64,000 nucleotides of DNA from Haloferax massiliensis (lineage in GTDB: Archaea > Halobacteriota > Halobacteria > Halobacteriales > Haloferacaceae). The stretch is from the NCBI RefSeq assembly GCF_001368915.1, contig NZ_CSTE01000001.1, forward strand, positions 22,464-86,463, in the 5' to 3' direction. Numbering within the stretch: position 1 is the first letter of the stretch; each line of letters begins with the position of its first letter. This document shows, one piece after another, positions 51,655 through 59,910 of this stretch. The translations under genes were made by a program, and so were the position numbers. The notes below the pieces were generated by a model. It made no database searches, was not told where the DNA came from, and saw nothing but the letters and a program-made list of their open reading frames with translations.

Positions 51655-53937
51655 ATGGAGATTCAACGCAAGACCATCGCGAAGGCAATCGTCGTCGTGT
51701 TCGTCTTCAACCTCGTCGTGATGGGTGCGGGCGCGTGGTTCGCCTATCAGGAGGCCCCGCCCATCCCCGACGAAGTTGTCGGACCCGACGGCGACGTCGT
51801 CGTCAGCGGCGACGCGATTCGAGAGGGCAAGACCGTGTTCCAGAAAGACGGCCTGATGAATCACGGGTCGATACTGGGCAACGGCGCGTACTACGGCGCG
51901 GACTACACCGCCGACGCGCTGGACTTGAAAGTCCAGTTCATGCGGAACTACTACGCCCAAGAACGGTACGGTGAGTCCTACGACCGACTCGACTCCGCCG
52001 ACCAGGCCGCCGTCGCCGACGTGGTGAAAAACGACCTCGACGACAGCTACGAGGGCGGCGCGATTCGGTACACCGCGGCCGAGGTGTACGCCCACGAGCA
52101 GGTCCGCCAGGAGTACGTCGAGCGATACCACGAGGGCGACCACGAGCGCGGCGTCCCCGTGGACATGATCGACTCCGAGGAGGAGGCGCGGGCGTTCGCT
52201 GACTTCGCCATGTGGACGGCGTGGTTCTCACACACCGACCGCCCCGGCGGCACGCACTCGTACACGAACGACTGGCCGTACCAGCCCGGCGCGGGGAACG
52301 ACGCCACCGCCGCCTCGATGACGTGGAGCGTCGTCGCCATGGTGCTCCTCGTCGCGGGCGCGGGCCTCGGCATCTGGCTGTACAAGTCGGTCGAACTCCC
52401 CGAGCCGTCGGCCGAGGACATCACGGTGCCCGAACCCGGTGACGTGAGCGTCTTCCCGAGCCAGCGGGCGGCGCTCCGGTTCATCCCGGTCGCCGCGGGG
52501 CTGTTCTTGGCACAAGTGCTGTTGGGCGGCCTGCTCGCGCACTTCTACATCGAGCGCGCCGGCTTCTTCGGCGTCGAGTCGATATTCGGCGTGCCCATCC
52601 TGCAACTGCTCCCGTTCGCCATCGCCAAGACGTGGCACATCGACCTCGGCATCCTCTGGATCGCCGCGACGTGGCTCGGCGCGGGGCTGTTCCTCCCGCC
52701 GCTTCTGACCGGCTACGAGCCGCCGAAGCAGTCGACGTACATCAACGTCCTCCTCGGCGCCATCGTCGTCGTCGTGGTCGGCGGCATGTCGGGTATCTGG
52801 CTGGGCGCGAACGGCTACATCGACGGCTCGCTGTGGTGGATTCTCGGCAACGAGGGGCTCGAATACCTCGAAGTCGGGAAGCTCTGGCAGTTCGGCATCC
52901 TCGCCGGCTTCCTCATCTGGGCGGGGCTGGCGGTCCGCGGCCTGAAGCCGCTTCTCGACAAGGAAGCGCCGTACGGACTGGCGCACATGATTCTGTACGC
53001 CGGCGGCTCTATCGCCCTCCTGTTTACCGCGGGCTTCCTCTTTACCCCCGAGACGAACATCGCCGTCACGGAGTTCTGGCGCTGGTGGGTCGTCCACATG
53101 TGGGTCGAGGGGGCCTTCGAGTTCTTCATCGTCGCCATCGTCGGCCTGACGCTGGTGTCGATGAACCTCCTCAGTCGCCGGAGCGCCGAGAAGGCCGTCA
53201 TGCTTCAGGCGCTCCTCGTCATGGGGACGGGCATCATCGGCGTCTCGCACCACTACTGGTGGGTCGGCATGCCCGACATGTGGGTGCCCATCGGGAGCGT
53301 GTTCTCGACGCTCGAACTCATCCCGCTGGTGTTCATCCTCTACGAGGCGCTCGGGCAGTACCGCGCGATGTCGGGCGAGTCGTTCCCGTACCGCCTGCCG
53401 TTCATGTTCATCGTCGCCAGCGGCGTCTGGAACTTCGTCGGCGCGGGCGTGCTCGGCTTCTTCATCAACCTCCCGCTCATCAACTACTACGAGCACGGGA
53501 CGTACCTGACGGTCGGCCACGCCCACGCCGCGATGTTCGGCGCGTTCGGCTTCCTCGCGCTCGGCATGGTCACCTACATGCTCCAGCTCTCCATCGACGC
53601 CGACCGCTGGGACGGCTCGTGGCTGCGCGCCGCCTTCTGGTGTTGGAACGTCGGCCTCGTGTTGATGGTGTTCGTCTCCGTCCTCCCAGTCGGCTTCCTC
53701 CAACTGGAGACGGCGTTCACCGGGAGCTACGCCGCCGCCCGGAGCGTCGCCTTCTACAACCGGCCGCTGATTCAGACGCTGTTCTGGGCGCGGCTCCCCG
53801 GCGACACGCTCATCATCCTCGGGACGGTCATCTACGCGGCCGACCTCGTCAGAAAGCGGTTCGTCCTCCGGCAGTCCGCCGACGACCCGAGCGTCGAGGA
53901 CATGGCCGTCGCCGAGGGCATCCTGGGCGACGACTAA
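51655..53937 (+). CDS. norB: Nitric oxide reductase, quinol-dependent (qNor)
   Basis: Reduces two NO to N2O at a heme b3-nonheme iron site, taking electrons from quinol (or blue copper). 760 residues. N-terminal extension with an extracytoplasmic domain (about 35-205), then about 14 helices. Metal ligands are seen in KTWHIDLG, VVHMWVEGAFEFF (with the Glu of the iron site), GVSHHYWWVG and GHAHAAMFGAFG. The fused N-terminal domain marks the single-subunit qNor class. Convergent with nothing close; the regulon palindrome lies upstream. Confidence 0.93.
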   Translation: MEIQRKTIAKAIVVVFVFNLVVMGAGAWFAYQEAPPIPDEVVGPDGDVVVSGDAIREGKTVFQKDGLMNHGSILGNGAYYGADYTADALDLKVQFMRNYYAQERYGESYDRLDSADQAAVADVVKNDLDDSYEGGAIRYTAAEVYAHEQVRQEYVERYHEGDHERGVPVDMIDSEEEARAFADFAMWTAWFSHTDRPGGTHSYTNDWPYQPGAGNDATAASMTWSVVAMVLLVAGAGLGIWLYKSVELPEPSAEDITVPEPGDVSVFPSQRAALRFIPVAAGLFLAQVLLGGLLAHFYIERAGFFGVESIFGVPILQLLPFAIAKTWHIDLGILWIAATWLGAGLFLPPLLTGYEPPKQSTYINVLLGAIVVVVVGGMSGIWLGANGYIDGSLWWILGNEGLEYLEVGKLWQFGILAGFLIWAGLAVRGLKPLLDKEAPYGLAHMILYAGGSIALLFTAGFLFTPETNIAVTEFWRWWVVHMWVEGAFEFFIVAIVGLTLVSMNLLSRRSAEKAVMLQALLVMGTGIIGVSHHYWWVGMPDMWVPIGSVFSTLELIPLVFILYEALGQYRAMSGESFPYRLPFMFIVASGVWNFVGAGVLGFFINLPLINYYEHGTYLTVGHAHAAMFGAFGFLALGMVTYMLQLSIDADRWDGSWLRAAFWCWNVGLVLMVFVSVLPVGFLQLETAFTGSYAAARSVAFYNRPLIQTLFWARLPGDTLIILGTVIYAADLVRKRFVLRQSADDPSVEDMAVAEGILGDD

Positions 53938-54067
53938 CGGTCGAGCGCTGTCGAACCGCTTCTTTTCTGCTCGCTTGTTGAGACCGACTTCTGTTGTACG
54001 CGCACGCGTCACTGTCGCGCCAGACCCGTCGAAGAAGCGGAATTCAACAGAGCCACTGACGGCTGAT

Positions 54068-54601
54068 TCACGTTCCCGATTTTTCACCGCCGGTGGACTC
54101 CCGACTCTCCCACGCGAGCACCAACCCCGTCACGGCCCCGACGACGACCGTCCCGCCGAGCGTCGCAATCACGCCCAGCGCCCCGAGGAACAGCGGAACG
54201 ACGAGAAACAGGACCACACCTCTCACGAGCGCCGCCACCGCCCCCACCCCGACCGGCGTTTCGAACGGATTGCCCTCCATCACGACCACCGCGAGTTCGA
54301 GCAGGTACATCGGGACGGGGAGCGCGAGCAATCCCACGAGCCCGCCGACGAGCGTGCCGCGAACCCGGGAGTTCGCCCCGCCGAGTCGCCGCCAGAGCAG
54401 GCTGGCGAGCAGACCGCCGCCGAGAAAGCCCCCGGCGACGAGCACCACCAGCGGCGCGGTGGGGACGGCCGGGTCGTCGCCGGTCACCAACGCGACCACC
54501 GGGTCGGCGAGAACGTACCAGAGCGCGAACGCGCCGCCCGCGAGGGCGAACGTCATCGAGGGGCGACGGCGCGCGGCGGCGAGGAGCGAGAACCGAGGCA
54601 T
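54068..54601 (-). CDS. Membrane protein in the denitrification island, unknown function
   Basis: 177 residues from the ATG at 54601. Starts MPRFSLLAAARRRPSMTFAL; about five helices (17-33, 50-67, 85-105, 118-140, 145-165). No metal ligand motif. Encoded after norB on the other strand and 95 bases after the halocyanin gene end; the regulon palindrome is not directly before it, so it may be transcribed with the halocyanin gene. Confidence 0.6.
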   Translation of the reverse strand: MPRFSLLAAARRRPSMTFALAGGAFALWYVLADPVVALVTGDDPAVPTAPLVVLVAGGFLGGGLLASLLWRRLGGANSRVRGTLVGGLVGLLALPVPMYLLELAVVVMEGNPFETPVGVGAVAALVRGVVLFLVVPLFLGALGVIATLGGTVVVGAVTGLVLAWESRESTGGEKSGT

Positions 54602-54695
54602 ACGAGAGATTCGTTGCACCGGGAGAAGAAGTTCGCGGAAGTCGTGAATCGGCCGACAACGGGCGAAAACAGACCGGAAACGGCGCGGTCGGACG

Positions 54696-55262
54696 CTACT
54701 CGACGACGACCGCGCCCTTCATCCCGAGCGTCTCGTGGGGCGTACAGGCGTAGGTGTACGTCCCGGTCGCCTCGAAGGTGTGTTCGAACGTGTGACCGCT
54801 ACTGCCCGCCAACTCCGATTCGAAGGAGCCGTCGGCGGCGGCGACGTTGTGCGACCCGCCCTCGCCGTTCCACTCCCAGACGACCGTGGTACCCGGAGAG
54901 ACGCGAATCGCCGCGGGACCGAAGCCGAACGCGCCGCCGTTGGCCTGCGCGCCAACCGTCACCGTCACCGTCGAACTCCCCGTCTCGTCCACCACCCCGT
55001 CGTAGTTGCCGACGTTGTCGAACCAGCCGTCGAACTGCGGGGCGCTCCCGCCGCCGGAACCGCTATCCGCGCCGGTCGTTTCACCGGACTCGGTCGTCGG
55101 CTCCGCGGTCGATTCGGCGGTCGTCGCGTCGTCGCCGTCCGCCTCGGCCGCGTTCGCGGCGTCGCCGCCGGAGCCGGAACAGCCGGCGAGCGCCGTCGAC
55201 AGCGCCGCCGTCGCGGTCAGTGCGGTAAAGCGCCGTCTCGTGAGATTGGAATCGCGCGTCAT
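54696..55262 (-). CDS. hcp: Halocyanin (single-domain blue copper lipoprotein)
   Basis: 188 residues. Tat signal (TRRRFTALTA) and lipobox LAGC (about Cys28), an Asp/Glu/Thr spacer (30-80), then one cupredoxin domain (about 85-188) with GSHNV, YACTPHETLGMKG as copper ligands. Likely a membrane-tethered electron carrier to NirK or NorB. Same domain as in the dual halocyanin, with 53 identical bases (54898-54950 versus 50426-50478, opposite strands). Confidence 0.9.
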   Translation of the reverse strand: MTRDSNLTRRRFTALTATAALSTALAGCSGSGGDAANAAEADGDDATTAESTAEPTTESGETTGADSGSGGGSAPQFDGWFDNVGNYDGVVDETGSSTVTVTVGAQANGGAFGFGPAAIRVSPGTTVVWEWNGEGGSHNVAAADGSFESELAGSSGHTFEHTFEATGTYTYACTPHETLGMKGAVVVE

Positions 55263-55301
55263 CAGGTGTACCTCGGCGGCGACGAAAGCAAGCGGTTACC
55301 C

Positions 55302-55313
55302 CGAACGTGTTCG
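55302..55313. promoter_or_regulatory. CGAAC-N2-GTTCG palindrome (halocyanin)
   Basis: CGAACGTGTTCG within CCCCGAACGTGTTCGGGG (8-base arms). 40 bases before the halocyanin ATG at 55262. Confidence 0.75.
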
Positions 55314-55349
55314 GGGAGATTCCAGCAAGCCGCGACGGGCTACGGGGCG

Positions 55350-56522
55350 TCAGTCGCCCGCCGGTCGGGTCGCGGGCATCGGGCCGTCGTAGTCGGCGGG
55401 CACGTACCCGCAGAGCGGGTCGCTGGCCAGCGGGTCGCCGGTGTGGGCGTACGCCCGCGAGCGACTGCCGCCGCAGACGTGGCGGAACTCGCACGCGCCG
55501 CACTTCCCGCGGAGGGCGTCGGGGTCCCGGAGCGACCGGAAGAGGTCGCTCTCGCGGTATCGCTCGACGAGCCCGCCGTCGCGGACGGGGCCGGCGGACG
55601 CGGGGAGAAAGCCCGACGGGAACAGCTCGCCGGTGTGGCTGACGAAGGCGAACCCGTCACCCGCGGTGATGCCGAGTCGGCGGCCGATGCCGTCGGTCGG
55701 GGGCGCGTCGCTCGCGTCACGACGGCGCTGGATGGCGACCCGACGGTAGTGGGGCGCTTCGGTCGTCTTGACGCCGAAGGGGGCTTCCTCGCTCACCTCG
55801 GTCAGCCACTCCATGACGCGCTCGGCGCGCTCCGGGGAAATCGGGTCGAGGACGCGCCCGCGCCCGACGGGGACGAGGAAGAACACGGACCAGAGCACCG
55901 CGCCGAGGTCGGCCACGAGGTCGCAGAGCGCGGGGAGTTCGTCCACCGTCTCGGCGCAGACGGTCGTGTTTATCTGAAGCGGGAGGCCGGCGTCGCGGGC
56001 CGCGCGGGCGGCCGCGACGGTCTGTTCGAAACTCCCGTCCTCTCCCCGGAAGACGTCGTGTGACGCTGCGGTCGCGCCGTCGAGGCTGAGCGCCATGCGC
56101 CTGACGCCCGCGTCGGCGAGGTCGGCGACCGTCTCGGGCGTCAGCGACGACGTTCCGCTCGGAGTGAGCGTCATGCGGAGGCCGAGGTCGGTTCCGTACT
56201 CGACGAGGTCCACGAGGTCCGGGCGGGCCAGCGGGTCGCCGCCGGAGAGGACGACGAGTTGCCCCGGTCCGAACTCGCGGGCCTGGTCGAGCAGGCGTTT
56301 GCCCTCCGCCGTCGTCAGTTCGTCGGGGTGTCGCGCGGGCGTCGCGTCCGCCCGGCAGTGGTCGCACGCGAGGTCGCACGCCTGCGTCACCTCCCAGACG
56401 AGGACGAACGGTCGCCGCGAGGTGTCGATGCTCGACGGGTCCGGCGGGGCGGTCGCCGTCGACGGCGCGTCCGCGTCGCTCCCCTCGCTCGTGTCGGTGT
56501 CGACGTGTGGCGGTCGAGACAT
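55350..56522 (-). CDS. Radical SAM/SPASM protein, TIGR04053-like (RiPP or heme-type maturase)
   Basis: 390 residues from the ATG at 56522. An N-terminal Ser/Thr/Asp tail (1-40), radical SAM motif CDLACDHC (CX3CX2C) in LVWEVTQACDLACDHCRAD, VVLSGGDPLARPDLVDLV, RMALSLDGATAASHDVFRG, and a SPASM-type C-terminal cluster region CGACEFRHVCGGSRSRAY with a later DPLCGYVP. This pattern fits the TIGR04053 group near AhbD and heme d1 enzymes. Proposed to modify the CGCGG peptide at 51216. Palindrome 46 bases upstream. Confidence 0.8.
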   Translation of the reverse strand: MSRPPHVDTDTSEGSDADAPSTATAPPDPSSIDTSRRPFVLVWEVTQACDLACDHCRADATPARHPDELTTAEGKRLLDQAREFGPGQLVVLSGGDPLARPDLVDLVEYGTDLGLRMTLTPSGTSSLTPETVADLADAGVRRMALSLDGATAASHDVFRGEDGSFEQTVAAARAARDAGLPLQINTTVCAETVDELPALCDLVADLGAVLWSVFFLVPVGRGRVLDPISPERAERVMEWLTEVSEEAPFGVKTTEAPHYRRVAIQRRRDASDAPPTDGIGRRLGITAGDGFAFVSHTGELFPSGFLPASAGPVRDGGLVERYRESDLFRSLRDPDALRGKCGACEFRHVCGGSRSRAYAHTGDPLASDPLCGYVPADYDGPMPATRPAGD

Positions 56523-56567
56523 GGCTCTGGTCGGCTGGTTCGACGGCGCGGACGGTGAGTCACACCC

Positions 56568-56579
56568 CGAACCTGTTCG
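56568..56579. promoter_or_regulatory. CGAAC-N2-GTTCG palindrome (radical SAM)
   Basis: CGAACCTGTTCG, perfect arms. 46 bases before the radical SAM start (minus). Confidence 0.7.
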
Positions 56580-56604
56580 GCCGACTGGTCGGGGGAAACC
56601 GAGA

Positions 56605-56616
56605 CGAACACGTTCG
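56605..56616. promoter_or_regulatory. CGAAC-N2-GTTCG palindrome (DUF2249, plus strand)
   Basis: CGAACACGTTCG, perfect arms; 39 bases before the DUF2249 ATG at 56655. With the site at 56568 it makes a pair of palindromes between divergent genes. Confidence 0.7.
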
Positions 56617-56654
56617 GGGTGAACTTCCTGCGCTGTCGCCCCCACGACTCGCAT

Positions 56655-56915
56655 ATGGAGCACGAGGCGTACCTCGACGGACTCGACGCACCGACCGACC
56701 GAACGGTGGATTTCCTCGACGTGCGGGAGTTGCCGCCGCCGGAGCCGCTCACCGAGACGATGAACAGCCTCGCCGACCTCGACGGCGAGACGGTGTTCGT
56801 CCAGCTCAACGACCGCGAGCCGAAGTTCCTCTACCCGAAGCTCGACGACCGAGGGTTCGCCTACTGCTCGACCGAGCGCGAGGACGGCGTCGTCACCGCG
56901 ATTTGGGAACCCTGA
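56655..56915 (+). CDS. DUF2249 domain protein
   Basis: 86 residues. Contains LDVRELPPPEPLTETMNSL and REPKFLYPKLDDRGFAYC, the DUF2249 pattern (a TusA/SirA-like fold common in denitrification clusters). One Cys near the C-terminal end (AYCSTE). Role unknown; a sulfur carrier or redox function is a guess. Transcribed on its own, with a regulon palindrome 39 bases upstream. A second DUF2249 gene lies at 62781. Confidence 0.82.
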   Translation: MEHEAYLDGLDAPTDRTVDFLDVRELPPPEPLTETMNSLADLDGETVFVQLNDREPKFLYPKLDDRGFAYCSTEREDGVVTAIWEP

Positions 56916-57069
56916 GTCGGCGTAGTCGCCGAATCTCTTCCAGTCAATCCCATCCAGTCAATCCCCCGCGAGCGGCGGTGTCGGCACCGCTTGCGTCCCG
57001 AAAGCTATCAACCCACCCTAATTTGGTATAATCGTTAATGTAATAACAACCCACGCGTTTGTACGTGGT

Positions 57070-57222
57070 ATGAGTTCAGACCACACGAATACCACCCACT
57101 CCGAGTGGTGTCCGGACTGCGGTTCGAAGATGGCCTTCACCGGCACGCAGCCGGCGGGGCTCGCACAGTTCTTCTGCGAGCAGTGTCGGTACCGCCGCGA
57201 CCGCTTCGTCGGCGACGACTGA
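57070..57222 (+). CDS. CPxCG-type small zinc-ribbon protein
   Basis: 50 residues from the ATG at 57070. Two Cys pairs, WCPDCGSKM and FCEQCRYRR, form a zinc ribbon typical of the many very small haloarchaeal zinc-finger proteins. An AT-rich leader (TAATTTGGTATAATCG, about 57018-57034) gives a TATA-like promoter. Directly before nirK on the same strand; possible regulator or chaperone. Function unknown. Confidence 0.7.
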   Translation: MSSDHTNTTHSEWCPDCGSKMAFTGTQPAGLAQFFCEQCRYRRDRFVGDD

Positions 57223-57300
57223 ACCGTCCGCGCGATTTCTACAGACTCGCACGCCCGGGAGCGGTGGCCGTCCTCGGGTCTCACGGAGTGGTACGACTCG

Positions 57301-57312
57301 CGAAGATGTTCG
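57301..57312. promoter_or_regulatory. Palindrome upstream of nirK (one mismatch)
   Basis: CGAAGATGTTCG: one mismatch from CGAAC-N2-GTTCG. A TATA-like TTTATA (57346-57351) lies about 34 bases downstream, as at norB. A possible further half-site GTGTTCG lies at 57355. Confidence 0.55.
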
Positions 57313-57390
57313 GAGCGCGTCTCCAAACCGTGCAATCATTGTTCGTTTATACCCGTGTTCGGACACTCGATTCAACCGGAGGGAGACAAC

Positions 57391-58464
57391 ATGCTATCTA
57401 CGACTCGGCGGCGGACGCTCCAGTGGCTCGGTCTCGGCGGTGCCGCCTCGCTGGCCGGCTGTGCGACGAAAGCGCCGACCGCCGCGCAGTCGCTCGACGG
57501 GACGGAGGAACCGACACAACAGAGTCCGACGAACATCGTCGACCAGGTCGCGGCCGACCCGACTGATATTCCCGGTCCCATCGACCGAAGCGAACCCGCG
57601 GAAGTCGACGTGACGCTCCGGCCGGAGGAGGTCACCGCCGAGGTCGAACCCGGCGTGACGTTCACGTACACGACCTACAACGGGCAGGTTCCCGGCCCGC
57701 TCGTCCGCGTCCGGCAGGGGGACACGGTGAACCTGACGTTCGAGAACCCCGAGGAGAACACCATGCCGCACAACGTCGACTTCCACGCGGTCGCCGGCCC
57801 CGGCGGCGGCGCGGAGGCGACGATGACGAACCCCGGTGAGACGGCACACCTGCGGTTCAAGGCGACCTACCCCGGCGCGTACATCTACCACTGCGCCGTG
57901 CCGAACATGGACATGCACATCAGCGCCGGGATGTTCGGGCTCATCCTCGTCGAGCCGCCGGAGGGGCTTCCGGAAGTCGACCACGAGATATACCTCGGCC
58001 AGCACGAACTCTACACCGACAAGGCCGCCGGCGAGGAGGGCCAGCACACCTTCGACTACGAGTCCATGCGGAACGAGGACCCGACGTACGTCCTCATGAA
58101 CGGCGAGAAGTACGCGTGGACGCCCAACGGCCGAGGACCGGCCGCGACGGTCGGCACCGACGAGACGGTCCGGGTGTACTTCGTCGACGGCGGGCCGAAC
58201 CTCTCCAGCAGCTTCCACCCCATCGGGAGCGTCTGGGAGACGCTCTACCCAGACGGGTCGCTGACGACCGAACCGCAGAGCCACATCCAGACGCGGCTCG
58301 TGCCGCCGGGAAGCACGACCATCGCGACGATGAGTTCGCCCGTGCCCGGCGACTTCAAACTCGTCGACCACTCGCTGTCCCGCGTCGTCCGCAAGGGCTG
58401 TATGGCCGTCATCCGCGCCGAGGGGCCGGAGGACCCCGAAATATTCGACCCCGACCCGCAGTAG
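57391..58464 (+). CDS. nirK: Copper-containing nitrite reductase
   Basis: Reduces nitrite to NO, the committed step of denitrification. 357 residues. Tat signal (TTRRRTLQWLGLGG) and lipobox LAGC (Cys24). Two cupredoxin domains: type 1 copper ligands in MPHNVDFHA and YHCAVPNMDMHISAGMFG; type 2 site His in the first domain and in SSFHPIGSVWE. The length is standard. Upstream palindrome and TATA imply anaerobic regulation. The ribosome site GGAGGGA precedes the ATG at 57391. NarGH is not in the window. Confidence 0.93.
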   Translation: MLSTTRRRTLQWLGLGGAASLAGCATKAPTAAQSLDGTEEPTQQSPTNIVDQVAADPTDIPGPIDRSEPAEVDVTLRPEEVTAEVEPGVTFTYTTYNGQVPGPLVRVRQGDTVNLTFENPEENTMPHNVDFHAVAGPGGGAEATMTNPGETAHLRFKATYPGAYIYHCAVPNMDMHISAGMFGLILVEPPEGLPEVDHEIYLGQHELYTDKAAGEEGQHTFDYESMRNEDPTYVLMNGEKYAWTPNGRGPAATVGTDETVRVYFVDGGPNLSSSFHPIGSVWETLYPDGSLTTEPQSHIQTRLVPPGSTTIATMSSPVPGDFKLVDHSLSRVVRKGCMAVIRAEGPEDPEIFDPDPQ

Positions 58465-58617
58465 CGCCGCCGCAGCGACCGGCAATCATCGCTGTCCGCT
58501 TTTTTCTATCTGGCTCTTTCGAGAGGCGTCGTCGCTGAGCGGCGGTGCGCCGGAAGCGACCGCCCCGAGAAGCGACCACAGCGTTATGCCGTTCGCTTTC
58601 AAAATGCGAAGCCAAGG

Positions 58618-58938
58618 ATGCCTGACGACAAACAGGGCCGAGATAAGCAAGCGGCCAAGGAAGAACAGCGCCAGCGCGAGCGAGCGCTCCGAGAGGCGCG
58701 TGACCGCGCCGACGAACCCGAACCGGGGAAGCAACTCGGGGACCTCGACGACGCGCTTGAGGTTCAGGACTATCCGACCACGACGGAGCAACTCGTCGAG
58801 AACTACGGCGACTACGAGGTCGAAACACAAGGCGGGTGGAAACCAATCGACGAGGTGCTCGCTTCGGTCGACAACGAAATATACGACTCCGCGGACGACG
58901 TTCGCGACCGGATACAGCGATTGATCAATCGAAGATAA
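58618..58938 (+). CDS. DUF5789 family protein
   Basis: 106 residues. Charged helical N terminus (AAKEEQRQRERALREARDR) and a C-terminal region with TTEQLVENYGDYEVETQGG and IYDSADDVRDRIQRLI, matching the haloarchaeal DUF5789 pattern as I recall it. Soluble. 153 bases after nirK, transcribed separately or as the last gene; function unknown. Confidence 0.7.
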   Translation: MPDDKQGRDKQAAKEEQRQRERALREARDRADEPEPGKQLGDLDDALEVQDYPTTTEQLVENYGDYEVETQGGWKPIDEVLASVDNEIYDSADDVRDRIQRLINRR

Positions 58939-59089
58939 GTGCGTCCGAAGCCGTCTCTGTCGTGGCGATATTTTGATACCCTGCGTTCCGAGACGCGTCC
59001 GCTCTTGGGCCCGACCACATCAGGACCTCCTTCCGTGGCCGAGACTCATAGTCGTACGACTTACGTAGCCCAGTGTGCGGAGCCATCAT

Positions 59090-59260
59090 TCAGGTAGACT
59101 GGTACTGCCGGAGAACCCTGATAAGAAACACACCACTGAGCAAACAGCCAAAGAAAAGCCCCAACCAGATAGGTGAAAACGGTCTTTGGGAGCCAGCCGA
59201 TCTGAACAGGTATCCCGTTAGCAGTGCGAGGGCGATTAGTTTCGTCTTCTCGGAGACCAT
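59090..59260 (-). CDS. Small membrane protein, unknown function
   Basis: 56 residues from the ATG at 59260. Two hydrophobic segments (about 5-17 and 27-45). Lies in a stretch (about 58940-59800) of lower GC than the rest of the island. No domain; could be a recent arrival. Confidence 0.5.
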   Translation of the reverse strand: MVSEKTKLIALALLTGYLFRSAGSQRPFSPIWLGLFFGCLLSGVFLIRVLRQYQST

Positions 59261-59470
59261 ATTCTGCAGTATATGATGTGTTGTACAATCAAGCATTTTG
59301 TGAGTGCGGTTGTGAAATACTTGTCTCGGACAGGCGTCTGACCGTGCTCAATTCATCAAACCGTTTTGACCGACTCGCGCGCTGTCTTCAGCGCGCCCGC
59401 AGAAACCTCACTGAACGCTGTCAGAAGCGGCGTACAAGATGCAGATGGCACAGTAAAACGTACTGACGTT

Positions 59471-59737
59471 TCAGTCCCAATAGCTGTCAATCGATTCGCC
59501 AGCGAGTCGTGCGCGGACGAACAGGTACGCGAAATGAACTGGGACGTAGCCGAGGCAGAAAACCCAGCCCTGCGGCTTCGAGACTAAGTCCCACGCGCGT
59601 TCACCGCCTCTTGTGGCGTCCACCGAGAGCGTCTCAAAACCGAGTATCGACTCGATAGCTGGTCCGACGACCATCACAAACACGCACAGATAGAGAATCG
59701 CCACGGCAAGAATTTCGAGCGATTGGTTAGAACTCAT
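59471..59737 (-). CDS. Small membrane protein, unknown function
   Basis: 88 residues from the ATG at 59737. Helices at about 7-30 and 57-75 with a loop VDATRGGERAWDLVSKPQG. Also in the lower-GC stretch. No family recognised. Confidence 0.55.
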   Translation of the reverse strand: MSSNQSLEILAVAILYLCVFVMVVGPAIESILGFETLSVDATRGGERAWDLVSKPQGWVFCLGYVPVHFAYLFVRARLAGESIDSYWD

Positions 59738-59860
59738 CGTTCCCTGAGTAGCGTATAGTAACTGGAGACCACAGATAAAGCCACTTCGAGACTGGTGGGT
59801 GGTTCAGTGCGTAATCCACCGCCCCGAGCCAACCGGAGCGACAGCACCCCGACAGTGAGA

Positions 59861-59872
59861 TGAACGTGTTCG
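59861..59872. promoter_or_regulatory. Palindrome before the MIP18-like gene (one mismatch)
   Basis: TGAACGTGTTCG, one base from CGAAC-N2-GTTCG. 39 bases before the ATG at 59911. Confidence 0.6.
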
Positions 59873-59910
59873 GGGGTGGGCCTACGCCCGTGGCGACCCT
59901 ATTTCGGACC

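Noticed and set aside
52228..54087. A 619-codon frame on the minus strand opposite norB
   Set aside because: Composition (Arg/Asp/Glu runs without a fold) fits a shadow of the qNor gene, which has all its metal ligands.
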